64,000 bases of DNA. Source: CAWGQN01 sp963824885. Lineage in GTDB: Bacteria; Actinomycetota; Actinomycetes; Actinomycetales; Microbacteriaceae. The stretch's first letter is position 1, and every line of letters starts with the position of its first letter. The notes beneath the pieces were generated by a model. It did not search any database. It was given only the letters and a program-made list of their open reading frames with translations, and was not told the origin of the DNA. A program made the position numbers and the translations under genes. Below, piece by piece: positions 52,531 through 62,676 of this stretch. The stretch is taken from the NCBI GenBank assembly GCA_963824885.1, contig CAWGQN010000010.1:1-64000 (forward strand). Direction: 5' to 3'.

Positions 52531-53286
52531 GTGATACCAGCAAATAACAGCCACGAGCTACCTCCCGCGTCTGAGAATCAGAGGTCACCATCCCGATTCG
52601 GGGAGAGCATGGCCGAAGCCGCAAAACGAGCCGGTTTTGAACCGGTTGCGCGAGGTGAGTCAGCGTCAGGTCGAGCACTGGTCGGGGCAATTGGTGGATT
52701 CCGGGGTCTGACTGAAACGATCGTTCCGGGGCTGCTTTTTCTCATCATTTACACGCTGTCGACATCGTTGCAGTTGTCACTCGGGGTCTCCGCTGGAGTC
52801 GCACTATTGTTTGCACTGTGGAGAATTATCGCGAAGACACCCGTTACGCAAGCGCTAGCAGGGCTTATTGGCGTTGGCGCATCGGCGGTTTTGTCACTTC
52901 TGACGAATCGTCCTGAAGACAACTTCATCATTGGGCTCATATCGAACGGCATCTACGGAATTGTTCTCTTGGTCTCAGTCTGTGTCGGGTGGCCCCTGAT
53001 CGGCCTCGCAATCGGTTATCTCATGGGCGATGGGACATCGTGGCGACGTGATCGTGCAAAGTTCTTTGCATTGCAAATCCTGACACTCTCTTGGGTTGGT
53101 CTGTTTGCCCTTCGACTTGCGGTCCAACTTCCGCTCTTCTTTACCGGAAACATCACGTGGCTCGCGGCGACGAAACTCATCATGGGCCTCCCGCTGTATG
53201 CGCCACTCCTTGTCTTGAATTGGCTCATCGTGCGGTCGGTCTATAACAAGCCCCGAACGTCAGCGACGAAGCCAGAACGCGGTTAG
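52531..53286 (+). CDS. DUF3159 membrane protein
   Basis: 251 residues. A soluble N-terminal tail includes SRFGESMAEAAKRAGFEPVA, then VGAIGGFRGLTETIVPGLLF and about six membrane segments ending YAPLLVLNWLIVRSVY. Typical of DUF3159, annotated elsewhere as an intracellular septation-like protein, but the function is unproven. Its GTG start is 27 bp after DUF3710 and it ends six bases before the P-type ATPase start, suggesting one transcript dut-DUF3710-DUF3159-ATPase. Confidence 0.9.
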   Translation: MIPANNSHELPPASENQRSPSRFGESMAEAAKRAGFEPVARGESASGRALVGAIGGFRGLTETIVPGLLFLIIYTLSTSLQLSLGVSAGVALLFALWRIIAKTPVTQALAGLIGVGASAVLSLLTNRPEDNFIIGLISNGIYGIVLLVSVCVGWPLIGLAIGYLMGDGTSWRRDRAKFFALQILTLSWVGLFALRLAVQLPLFFTGNITWLAATKLIMGLPLYAPLLVLNWLIVRSVYNKPRTSATKPERG

Positions 53287-53292
53287 CCTCTA

Positions 53293-55689
53293 GTGGACGC
53301 GGACTGGTCCGACTCAAGCGCTACCGGGACGCCCAACGGCCTTGGAAACGACGAGGTTGCCGAGCGCATTGCACGCGGTCAAACAAACGCGGTTGATCAG
53401 CCAACCTCGCGCAGCATCAGCGGTATTTTGCGAGAAAACGTTCTCACCCTCTTCAATGGAATTCTCACCGCGTGCTTTGTTGTCATTGTCATCGTTGGTG
53501 ACGTGGGTGACGGGTTCTTCTTTGGGGTCGTTGTCATCAATGCTCTGATTGGAATAGTGCAAGAGGTGCGAGCCAAAGCTGTTCTTGATCGCCTCGCGCT
53601 TCTCTCGGCGCCCTCTGTCGCCGTGCGGCGGTCGAGCGTGCTGACAACGGTTGCAATTGAAGACGTCGTGATTGACGACACAATTGTCTTGAGGCCGGGT
53701 GATCAAATCGCCGCGGATGCAACCGTTCTCATAAGTAACGGTCTGCTCGTCGATGAGTCGGTCTTGACCGGTGAATCGGAACCCGTCGCCAAACGAGTCC
53801 GCAGCTCGCTCTTGTCCGGTTCGCACGTCATAGCGGGAAGCGGTTATGCGACGGTGACGGCGGTCGGCATCAATTCGTACGCCAACCGTCTCACCGCCGA
53901 AATGCGCCGCCGCTCGCTTGTCCACTCAGAGTTACGGGCTTCGACAAACACAATTCTCAAGTGGCTATCGTGGGGGCTCGGTCCCATCATCGCCCTTGCC
54001 GTATTTGGCCGCGTTATCGCTTATGGCGGACTCGATCAACTCTTTGCTTGGCACAACGGCCTCGCACGGCAGGCAGCAATTGACGCGGTCGCAATCGTCG
54101 TCGGCATGATTCCCGAGGGTCTCGTCTTGCTGACGAGTCTTGCCTTCGGCGTTGCCGCTATTTCTCTTGCTCGAACGCGGGTCCTCATTCAAGAACTCGC
54201 AGCCGTCGAGGTACTTGCGCGCGTTGACACTCTGTGTTTAGACAAGACGGGAACGCTCACGAGCGGCGAACTCGAACTTGATCGCGTCATACGGCTTGAC
54301 ACAACCCGCGAAAACCCTGACGTAGAATCGGCCCTCGCCGCGTTCGGCTCAGACGACGCGGCCAATGCGACGGCACGCCTGTTGGCGCACACGTTGAACA
54401 CTCGTGCCGCAATCATTCGGCGAATCCCCTTCAACTCGCGGACAAAGTTCAGCGGTGTAGCAATTCGCGTTGACAACACCGGATCGTATTGGTTGCTTGG
54501 CGCCCCCGAGCGTTTGTTGGCGCACCACGCGGAGGCGGCCCGTGTCGCTCAAGAGATTGCCGCGACGGGCTTACGAACAATTGCTCTCGTTGCGGTTGAC
54601 GAGTTTCCCTCTCACGACGATTTTGATCCGCGAGATCTCAGCGTTTATCCAAGCGCTCTCGTCGTCTTCAGGGAACAATTGCGGCCGGAGGCCCGCGAGA
54701 CCCTCAAATACTTTGCTCGGCAAGGGGTTCGGGTCCTTGTCCTGTCGGGAGACAACGCGCTCACGGTCAGTGCGATCACGGCAAAACTGGAAATTACGGG
54801 TCGCGCGGTTGATGCGTCGGTGCTGGCCGATGAGGGCGACCTTGAACGCGCACTCGGGACCGCCGCAATCTTTGGTCGTGTGAGTCCCGAACAGAAGCGC
54901 GCCGCCGTCCGAATTCTTCAGAATTCGGGACACACCGTTGCAATGACTGGTGACGGGGTCAACGACGCGATGGCGATCAAAGACGCCGACCTCGGAATTG
55001 CGATGGGTACGGCGACGTCGGCCACGAAGGCCGTTTCGCGCATCGTCCTCCTCGACAATCGCTTTGATCGTCTTCCGACCGTGCTGAGCCTTGGGCGGAA
55101 GACGATCGCAAACGTTGAGCGCGTGGCAAACATATTCCTTGCCAAGACCACATACGGAATTATGTTGGCACTTGTCTTTGCGGCGATCACGCTTCCCTAT
55201 CCGTTCTTGCCGCGGCAGCTCACCCTCATTTCGACCCTCGCAATTGGCATTCCCTCGTTTTTCCTTGCACTGGCACCAAATCGTCGAATATATCAACCGG
55301 GCGTGCTCAAGAGAATCCTTCTCTATTCGATTCCAACGGGACTCGTCGCCGGGGCAACCGTGTTGGCGACGTATCTTCCACTCGCCCAATTGGGTCCATT
55401 GTCTCAAGCGCGCAGTGTCACCACGATTGCACTCTTTATCGTTTCGCTCTGGATTTTGTGCGTACTGGCGAGACCGCTGAGCGCACCGCGTTGGGGACTC
55501 CTCCTCGGAGTCACGGCGGCGTTAATGCTTGCGTGCACAATTCACCCTGTTGCCGCGTTCTTCCAAGTGGACTTCGCATGGGATGGCGCACTGATTTATG
55601 GGCTTGTAGTCGGCGCGGTGGGCGCCTCGGCAATTGAAGTTGTCTATCGAATTGCACGATCAAAGAGGCTCGTTTTTGATCGCACATGA
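53293..55689 (+). CDS. Cation-transporting P-type ATPase (CtpE-like)
   Basis: 798 residues. Actuator loop TGES (about residue 159), phosphorylation site LDKTGTLTSGE (Asp at about 317), hinge TGDGVNDAMAIKDADLG (about 553) and ten membrane segments. Membrane helix 4 has GMIPEGLVLLTSLAFGVAAI, without the CPx motif of heavy-metal pumps. The overall pattern is closest to mycobacterial CtpE, a calcium pump; this is inference. GTG 53293 directly follows DUF3159. In many relatives this position holds TrkA-type potassium genes and an RNA methyltransferase instead. Confidence 0.88.
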   Translation: MDADWSDSSATGTPNGLGNDEVAERIARGQTNAVDQPTSRSISGILRENVLTLFNGILTACFVVIVIVGDVGDGFFFGVVVINALIGIVQEVRAKAVLDRLALLSAPSVAVRRSSVLTTVAIEDVVIDDTIVLRPGDQIAADATVLISNGLLVDESVLTGESEPVAKRVRSSLLSGSHVIAGSGYATVTAVGINSYANRLTAEMRRRSLVHSELRASTNTILKWLSWGLGPIIALAVFGRVIAYGGLDQLFAWHNGLARQAAIDAVAIVVGMIPEGLVLLTSLAFGVAAISLARTRVLIQELAAVEVLARVDTLCLDKTGTLTSGELELDRVIRLDTTRENPDVESALAAFGSDDAANATARLLAHTLNTRAAIIRRIPFNSRTKFSGVAIRVDNTGSYWLLGAPERLLAHHAEAARVAQEIAATGLRTIALVAVDEFPSHDDFDPRDLSVYPSALVVFREQLRPEARETLKYFARQGVRVLVLSGDNALTVSAITAKLEITGRAVDASVLADEGDLERALGTAAIFGRVSPEQKRAAVRILQNSGHTVAMTGDGVNDAMAIKDADLGIAMGTATSATKAVSRIVLLDNRFDRLPTVLSLGRKTIANVERVANIFLAKTTYGIMLALVFAAITLPYPFLPRQLTLISTLAIGIPSFFLALAPNRRIYQPGVLKRILLYSIPTGLVAGATVLATYLPLAQLGPLSQARSVTTIALFIVSLWILCVLARPLSAPRWGLLLGVTAALMLACTIHPVAAFFQVDFAWDGALIYGLVVGAVGASAIEVVYRIARSKRLVFDRT

Positions 55690-55835
55690 ATGGAATCCGT
55701 CATATATTCAGATCACGATAGAATTCCACATTGCGGTTCGAAAAAAATTCTGTCGAGCGGTTCTTCATAACCGACGACACACCGTAATCCGGGGCGGAAA
55801 CGCACTCGTGATGCCGACACAAGCGAGAGACCCAC

Positions 55836-58528
55836 GTGGCTACCAAGAACAGTTTTAGCGCAAAGAGCGTCCTCGACGTCGGTTCCACCGCGTATGAAGT
55901 CTTTCGAATTGACACGGTACCCGGGCATGATCGTTTGCCGTTCAGTCTGAAGGTATTGCTCGAGAACCTTCTTCGCGCCGAAGATGGCGTCAACATCACC
56001 GCCGAACATATTTCGGCTGTCGGTAGCTGGAATCCCGCAGCGGCACCGCACACTGAAATTCAGTTCTCCCCAGCTCGCGTCGTGTTGCAAGACTTCACGG
56101 GCGTCCCGTGCGTGGTTGATCTCGCCGCCATGCGCGAAGCGGTTGCACACCTCCGGGGCGACCCAAAGCGATTAATCCGCTCGTTCCGGTCGAATTGGTA
56201 ATCGATCATTCGGTCATCGCGGACGTTTTCGGAACGGCAGCCGCGTTCGAGCGCAACGTCGAAATCGAGTACCAGCGCAACGCAGAGCGATACCAATTCT
56301 TGAGGTGGGGTCAAGCAGCATTCGATAATTTCAAGGTCGTGCCACCGGGCACCGGAATTGTGCACCAAGTGAATATCGAATACCTCGCGCAGGTCACCGC
56401 GACCCGCATCGTTGACGGCGTTCTTCAAGCGTTCCCCGACACATTGGTGGGTACTGACTCGCACACGACGATGGTCAATGGCTTGGGAGTTCTCGGGTGG
56501 GGAGTCGGAGGAATTGAGGCCGAAGCAGCGATGTTGGGGCAACCGGTTTCGATGCTCATTCCTCAGGTAATCGGGTTCAAGCTTTCCGGTGCGATTCCGG
56601 CGGGCGTGACCGCAACTGACGTCGTGCTGACCATCACCGAAATGTTGCGCAAGCACGGTGTGGTGGGAAAGTTTGTGGAATTTTTCGGACCCGGCGTGGG
56701 AGCCGTTCCACTCGAAAACCGGGCGACGATAGGAAACATGAGTCCTGAATTTGGTTCTACCGCGGCAATGTTTCCCATTGATCAGGTCACGCTCGACTAC
56801 TTAAGCTTGACAGGGCGGAGTGCCACACAAGTGGCACTCGTCGAGGCATATTCCAAGGCGCAGGCATTGTGGCACGATCCGGCGCGAGAACCCGAGTTCA
56901 GCGAGCGTCTTGAGCTTGACCTCGCGACCGTGGTCCCGTCGATCGCGGGGCCAAAGCGCCCTCAAGATCGGATTGATCTCACGAGTGCCAAGAGCCAATT
57001 CAAACGCGACTTAAACGACTACGCGTCGAAATCGAGTACACCGGCCCACGTGTCACTCGAGCAAAGCGGTGAATCGTTTGCGATTGACAACGGTGCCGTT
57101 GTAATCGCGGCGATTACGTCGTGCACCAATACGTCTAATCCATCGGTCATGCTCGCGGCGGGCCTGCTTGCGCGAAATGCGACTCGGAAGGGATTGAAAT
57201 CGAAGCCATGGGTCAAGACAACACTTGCGCCCGGCTCAAAAGTTGTCACCGACTATTACGACCGGTCGGGACTGAGCAAATCTCTCGAGGAGCTGGGTTT
57301 CTATCTTGTCGGTTACGGATGCACGACGTGTATCGGTAATTCTGGTCCGCTTCTCGACGAAGTGTCGACCGCGGTCCTTGAGAACGATCTTGCGGTCACC
57401 GCGGTCCTCTCGGGAAACCGAAACTTCGAGGGACGCATTAACCCGGAAGTCAAAATGAACTATTTGGCAAGCCCGCCTCTCGTTGTCGCGTACGCTCTCG
57501 CGGGGAGAATGGATTTCGATTTTGAGACCGACTCGCTTGGTGCCGATCCCGACGGAAATGATGTCTATCTTCGGGACATTTGGCCGGATGCGGCAGAGAT
57601 ACAAGCGACGATAGAAACGTCTATTGATCGGGAAATGTTTGACCGGGAATATTCAGAAATCTTCACGGGCGACGAACGGTGGACCTCCTTGCCGACTCCG
57701 GAAGGAGCCACATTCGCGTGGTCAAATGATTCGACATATGTACGCAAGCCGCCATATTTTGACGATGTTGCACGAGACCTGACTCCGGTGACAGATATTG
57801 TCGCCTCTCGCGTGTTGGCAACACTTGGCGACTCAGTGACGACAGATCACATTAGCCCCGCGGGTTCGATTAAGGCAGATAGTCCAGCCGGGCGGTACTT
57901 GCGGGATCACGGCATTGATCGTAACGACTTCAATTCCTATGGATCCAGACGTGGAAACCACGAGGTAATGATTCGGGGTACGTTTGCGAATATCCGCCTT
58001 AAAAACCAGCTCGTTGGCGGACAAGAAGGCGGATTTACGCGCGATTTCACGACGGTCGACGGCAAAATCGAGTCCATTTATGACGCGAGCCGAAACTACC
58101 TCAATGCGGACATTCCGCTCGTCGTCCTAGCGGGCAAAGAATACGGATCGGGTTCATCGCGCGATTGGGCCGCCAAGGGAACGCGACTCTTGGGCGTCCA
58201 AGCCGTCATCGCCGAAAGCTTTGAGAGAATCCACCGCTCAAACTTGATCGGAATGGGCGTGTTGCCTTTGCAATTCCCACAAGGTGAGGGATGGAAATCT
58301 CTCGGACTCGACGGAACCGAACACATCTCGATTAGTGGCATTACGGAGTTGAATTCGGGAATCATCCCGAAGACGGTGCGGGTTATTGCCGCTCCAACTG
58401 CGCATTCGAGCGACGAGAAACTGACGGTCGAATTCAACGCCGTGGTCAGTATCGATACCCCAGGCGAAGTTGATTACTATCGCAACGGCGGCATTTTACC
58501 GTTTGTCTTGCGATCCCTTGTCCCTTAA
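55836..58528 (+). CDS. acnA: Aconitate hydratase (one frameshift)
   Basis: TCA-cycle enzyme isomerising citrate to isocitrate. The N-terminal piece (55836-56201) and the rest (open from 56195) are in different frames. One base appears missing at about 56173-56178, where KRINPLVPVELVIDHSV is expected. Restored length is about 898 residues, normal for AcnA. The iron-sulfur Cys are in AITSCTNTSNPSVMLAAG and YGCTTCIGNSGPL. Other motifs are GTDSHTTMVNGLGVLGWGVG and the swivel-domain GSRRGNHEVMIRGTFANIRL. The intact motifs on both sides argue for an error or very recent mutation. Confidence 0.87.
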
Positions 58529-58610
58529 GATTCCGGAGGTTGTGTCCGCGCCATCGTAGGATCAGAAGGTGCAAACGCCATGGGGCGTTGCGTCAGGAAG
58601 GTGGTGCGCG

Positions 58611-60533
58611 GTGACGATTCTCGAGACAATCTCGGGTCCTCGTGATCTTGACGTGTTGACGACCGCCGAACTCGTGCGGCTTGCCGATGAGATTCGCGAG
58701 TTTTTGATCACAAACGTTTCCCAGACTGGCGGGCACTTAGGTCCAAACCTCGGCGTCGTCGAATTGACGATAGCAATTCATCGGATTTTCGATTCTCCGC
58801 GCGACTCGATCGTTTTTGATATTGGTCACCAGGCATATGTCCACAAGCTATTAACTGGCCGCCAGGACTTTCGCCGGCTGAGGCGACGCGGTGGTCTCGC
58901 CGGATATTTGCAGCGTTCTGAGTCCGTGCACGACATTGTCGAATCGTCGCACTCGTCGAGTTCGCTCTCGTGGGCAGACGGCATCTCTCGCGCCTACGCG
59001 ATGACGGGGAACGGCGACCGGTACGTCGTTGCAATCGTCGGCGATGGCGCCCTGACGGGCGGAATGACGTGGGAGGCCCTCAACAACATTAGTGACGACA
59101 ACTGCCGACGGCTTGTCATTATCGTGAATGATAATGGACGTTCTTATGCTCCAACAATCGGTGGGATCGCGCGTTTTCTTAACACCGTGCGCACGCGGCG
59201 AATGTATCGCGATCTTCATCGCACTAGCCAACTCGTTTTCAACCACCTCGGTAAATCGGGCCAAGCGCTCTTCCGAGGAATTAGGGGAGGCCTTCACGGA
59301 TTTCTCAGCCGATTTTCAAGCAATGACGCCCCGTATTCGAATCTTGATATCAAGTACATTGGACCGATCCACGGCCACGACCAGCGCGCCGTTGAAGAGG
59401 CACTCCGGCAGGCCAAAAACTACGGCGCGCCCGTTATCGTTCACGTCATAACGGAAAAGGGGCGTGGATTCGAACCGGCTCGGCAGGATGAGGCGGACCA
59501 ATTTCACGCGGTCGGCCAAATCGATCCTGAAACGGGGGAGCCGATTCACCTCGTCGATTCTCAAACGTGGACCGATGTTTTTGCCGACGAAATCGTGTCG
59601 CTCGCAGAAGCCAATCCGCGTGTTGTCGGGATCACCGCCGCGATGCTCCGCCCCGTCGGCTTGGATAAGTTCGCGGAAAAATATCCGTCCCGGGTATTCG
59701 ACGTGGGCATTGCGGAGCAGCACGCTGTGACATCAGCGGCGGGCCTTGCGTTCGGGGGATTGCACCCCGTCGTGGCAATCTATGCGACATTCATCAATCG
59801 AGCAATTGACCAAGTCATGATGGATGTTGCACTCCATCGAGCACCGGTCACTTTCGTGCTTGATCGCGCTGGAGTGACTGGCCCCGATGGCCCCAGTCAC
59901 CACGGAATGTGGGATTTGGCAATTCTTCAGGTCGTTCCGCAAATCCGGCTGAGCGCGCCGCGTGATGCCGCGCGACTCAGGGAAGAACTCGCACAAGCTG
60001 TTGCGTTCGAGGAGGGACCAACCGTCGTGCGATTCTCCAAAGGAACGGTTGGAAATGACATTCCAGCGCTTCGACGCATGGCCGATGGCGTAGACGTTCT
60101 CCGAGAAACCGAGAAAGAAGACGTGCTCATTGTGACGGTTGGACCAATGGCCGACACTGGCCTCGGAGTTGCCGAACGCCTCGCCGAGCTGGGGATTGGG
60201 GCAACTGTCATTGATCCCCGGTGGGTCGTTCCCGTACCAGAAAGCGTCATTACGTTCGCTCGATCCCACCGCCTTGTCGTGTCGATTGAAGACGGGGTTC
60301 GGGTCGGTGGAATCGGAACGAGAATTCGCCAAGACCTTCGTGACAGCGGCGTCGATACGCCCGTGACCGAACTCGGCCTCCCCGACGAATTTCTTGATTG
60401 CGGCTCGCGATCCGAAATTCTTGACGCGGCGGGCCTCACGGCTCACGATATCGCGCGAAACGTTGCCGCGCAGGTCATCGGAAACAAAATTCCGGTTGCA
60501 CGACCGCTTGAAGACGAAGTCGAATTGCGCTGA
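58611..60533 (+). CDS. dxs: 1-deoxy-D-xylulose-5-phosphate synthase
   Basis: First enzyme of the non-mevalonate isoprenoid pathway. About 640 residues from GTG 58611, chosen over GTG 58569 because AGGAAGG precedes it. Motifs: TGGHLGPNLGVVELTIAIHR, FDIGHQAYVHKLLTGR, thiamine-diphosphate motif VGDGALTGGMTWEALNN, then RVFDVGIAEQHAVTSAAGLA with the catalytic Glu, and DRAGVTGPDGPSHHGMWD. It is 82 bp after acnA and convergent with fadB (eight bases). Confidence 0.95.
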   Translation: MTILETISGPRDLDVLTTAELVRLADEIREFLITNVSQTGGHLGPNLGVVELTIAIHRIFDSPRDSIVFDIGHQAYVHKLLTGRQDFRRLRRRGGLAGYLQRSESVHDIVESSHSSSSLSWADGISRAYAMTGNGDRYVVAIVGDGALTGGMTWEALNNISDDNCRRLVIIVNDNGRSYAPTIGGIARFLNTVRTRRMYRDLHRTSQLVFNHLGKSGQALFRGIRGGLHGFLSRFSSNDAPYSNLDIKYIGPIHGHDQRAVEEALRQAKNYGAPVIVHVITEKGRGFEPARQDEADQFHAVGQIDPETGEPIHLVDSQTWTDVFADEIVSLAEANPRVVGITAAMLRPVGLDKFAEKYPSRVFDVGIAEQHAVTSAAGLAFGGLHPVVAIYATFINRAIDQVMMDVALHRAPVTFVLDRAGVTGPDGPSHHGMWDLAILQVVPQIRLSAPRDAARLREELAQAVAFEEGPTVVRFSKGTVGNDIPALRRMADGVDVLRETEKEDVLIVTVGPMADTGLGVAERLAELGIGATVIDPRWVVPVPESVITFARSHRLVVSIEDGVRVGGIGTRIRQDLRDSGVDTPVTELGLPDEFLDCGSRSEILDAAGLTAHDIARNVAAQVIGNKIPVARPLEDEVELR

Positions 60534-60540
60534 CGACGCC

Positions 60541-62676
60541 CTATTCGACTCCGATGATCGGCGGATGGTGAAACGTGTCTCCAAACGAGCGCTCACTAGC
60601 CCCGACGCGATCAAGGTAGGGCGTTGCTCCTCCCATATGAAACGGCCACCCCGCGCCGAGAATGAGGCAGAGATCAATATCTTCGGGGGCGTTCACGACG
60701 TCGTCGTCGAGCATGCGCCGGATCTCGTCGGCGAGACCGTCTTCCACGCGAGTGAGAATCTCTGCGTGCGTCAGAGGTGACCCGCCGCCGCCGGCGATCA
60801 CGGCCGCGGCCTTGTTGTAACCCGTAATTTTTCCCTTACCGTCGCGGTCGAAAATTTTTCCGTGTTCGGCAAGGCGATGAAGAGTGGCGCTGTCGAAGAA
60901 TCGATCAGGGAAGGCGGCGTGATGAGTATCGAGCACGTGGGCCCCGACGGTCAGGCCGACGAGTTCGAGTAATTCGAACGGAGTCATGGGCAGACCCAGC
61001 GGAGCCACCGCATCATCGACGACGCTAAACGGTGTTCCGAGGTCGACCGCGTGCATGGCTTCTCCGAGTAGCTTTGCCAAAATACGATTGACGACGAATC
61101 CGGGAGTGTCGCGGGTAATCACCGCGTTCTTCCGAAGCTGTGAAGCCATGACCATAGCGGTCGCAAGCGTGGTCTCGCTCGTTTGAGGAGCGTTAACGAC
61201 CTCGACGAGCGGCATGAGCGCGACCGGATTGAAGAAGTGAAATCCGACAAGTCGTTCGGGGTTCTCCAGTTTTGCCCCAATTTCTTCAACAGAAAGGGAG
61301 GACGTATTCGTCGCCAGAATTGCATCGGCCGATACAAATTTCTCGACCTCGGCGAAGACATCCTGCTTGATGCCGAGTTCTTCGTAGACTGCTTCGATTA
61401 CCCAATCGGCGTCTCGAAACTCAGCCTTATTGGTTGTCCCGGTAATGAGCGATTTGAGGCGGTTACCCTCGTCAGGTGAAATTCGTGCCCTTTCTACGAG
61501 CGCATCAATTTCGGCGCGAATGTGTGAAATTCCTTTGTCTATTCGAGCCTGGTCGAGATCGGTTATGACGACGGGGATTTTCAATCGCCGAGCAAAAAGC
61601 AACGCAAACTGGCTCGCCATCAACCCCGCGCCGATAATGCCAATCTGAGAAACGGGACGCGCGAGTTGCGCATCGGGCATCCCGGCGGGGTGTTTTGCGT
61701 GTTTTTGGACCAAATTGAACGCGTAAATACTCGCGTGAAATTGATCTCCACTGATGAGATCGGCGAGGACCTCGTCTTCTCGCTCAAAAGCCTCCGCCTT
61801 CGTCCCGCTTTTTGCCGATTTGAGAAGACTGAGCGCGGCATACGGTGATCGCGGGACGGTCCCGATGCGGCGGTCGAGCATTTTTCGCGCCACTCCAATT
61901 GCAATATCCCACTTGACAAGCCTTTCGACCGTGCCCGGCACTTTCTTGCGATCAGCGGTACGAGTGCCAGAAATAATGCCGTCTGCCCACCGAAAAGAAT
62001 CCTCGAGAAAATTGACCGATGGAAAAATGGCATCGGCAATTCCTAATTCAAAAGCCTCGGTGCCAGAGAGCATTCGATTGTTTTTTAGCGGATTCTCAAT
62101 GACAACTTTCAGGGCATTTTCGATGCCAATGAGGTTGGGAACGAGGTAAGATCCTCCCCAACCGGGAACAATTCCGAGAAATACCTCGGGAAGCGCAATG
62201 GCTCGAGCGAATGAGTCGACGGTGCGATAGTGCGCATTAAGACCGATTTCGAGGCCTCCGCCGAGCGCGAGTCCGTTAATGAAAGCGAACGACGGCACAC
62301 CGAGATCGGTGAGTTTGCCGAAAACGTGGTGGCCCAATTGCGCCAATTTTTTTGCCATTGCCCGGCTGCGAATTTCGCTGACCTTACTGAGGTCGGCGCC
62401 GGCCGCGAGAATGTACGGCTTTCCGGTGATGGCCACTCCCGCAATGGTTCCTCGAGCGGCGCGCGCTTTCAACTCGTCGAGAACTCCGTCGAGTTCAAGG
62501 AGAGTCAGGGGACCGAGAGTATTGGGCCGCGTGTGATCGCGGCCATTATCGAGCGTTATCAAGGCGAGCGTTCGCTGCTCGGTGAGCGGAATGTCTCGAA
62601 CGAACGAGTGGGTAATGACCTCGTCATCCGCGAGATCACGCAAATCGGTAAAGTCGATCATTTCGTAATCAGTCAT
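60541..62676 (-). CDS. fadB: Fatty-acid oxidation protein: enoyl-CoA hydratase / 3-hydroxyacyl-CoA dehydrogenase
   Basis: Bifunctional beta-oxidation subunit of 711 residues. The N-terminal crotonase part has KPYILAAGADLSKVSEIRSR and NGLALGGGLEIGLNAHYRTV. The NAD domain begins IGIIGAGLMASQFALLFARR; ATNTSSLSVEEIGAKLENPE and LVGFHFFNPVALMPLVEVV are the dehydrogenase signatures, and VVDDAVAPLGLPMTPFELLE follows. Its start overlaps the fadA stop by eight bases, so the two enzymes form one operon and probably one complex. Confidence 0.94.
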   Translation of the reverse strand: MTDYEMIDFTDLRDLADDEVITHSFVRDIPLTEQRTLALITLDNGRDHTRPNTLGPLTLLELDGVLDELKARAARGTIAGVAITGKPYILAAGADLSKVSEIRSRAMAKKLAQLGHHVFGKLTDLGVPSFAFINGLALGGGLEIGLNAHYRTVDSFARAIALPEVFLGIVPGWGGSYLVPNLIGIENALKVVIENPLKNNRMLSGTEAFELGIADAIFPSVNFLEDSFRWADGIISGTRTADRKKVPGTVERLVKWDIAIGVARKMLDRRIGTVPRSPYAALSLLKSAKSGTKAEAFEREDEVLADLISGDQFHASIYAFNLVQKHAKHPAGMPDAQLARPVSQIGIIGAGLMASQFALLFARRLKIPVVITDLDQARIDKGISHIRAEIDALVERARISPDEGNRLKSLITGTTNKAEFRDADWVIEAVYEELGIKQDVFAEVEKFVSADAILATNTSSLSVEEIGAKLENPERLVGFHFFNPVALMPLVEVVNAPQTSETTLATAMVMASQLRKNAVITRDTPGFVVNRILAKLLGEAMHAVDLGTPFSVVDDAVAPLGLPMTPFELLELVGLTVGAHVLDTHHAAFPDRFFDSATLHRLAEHGKIFDRDGKGKITGYNKAAAVIAGGGGSPLTHAEILTRVEDGLADEIRRMLDDDVVNAPEDIDLCLILGAGWPFHMGGATPYLDRVGASERSFGDTFHHPPIIGVE

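Noticed and set aside
54571..55407. 278-codon minus-strand frame opposite the P-type ATPase
   Set aside because: Highly charged shadow of the coding strand, without motifs, inside an intact ATPase gene.
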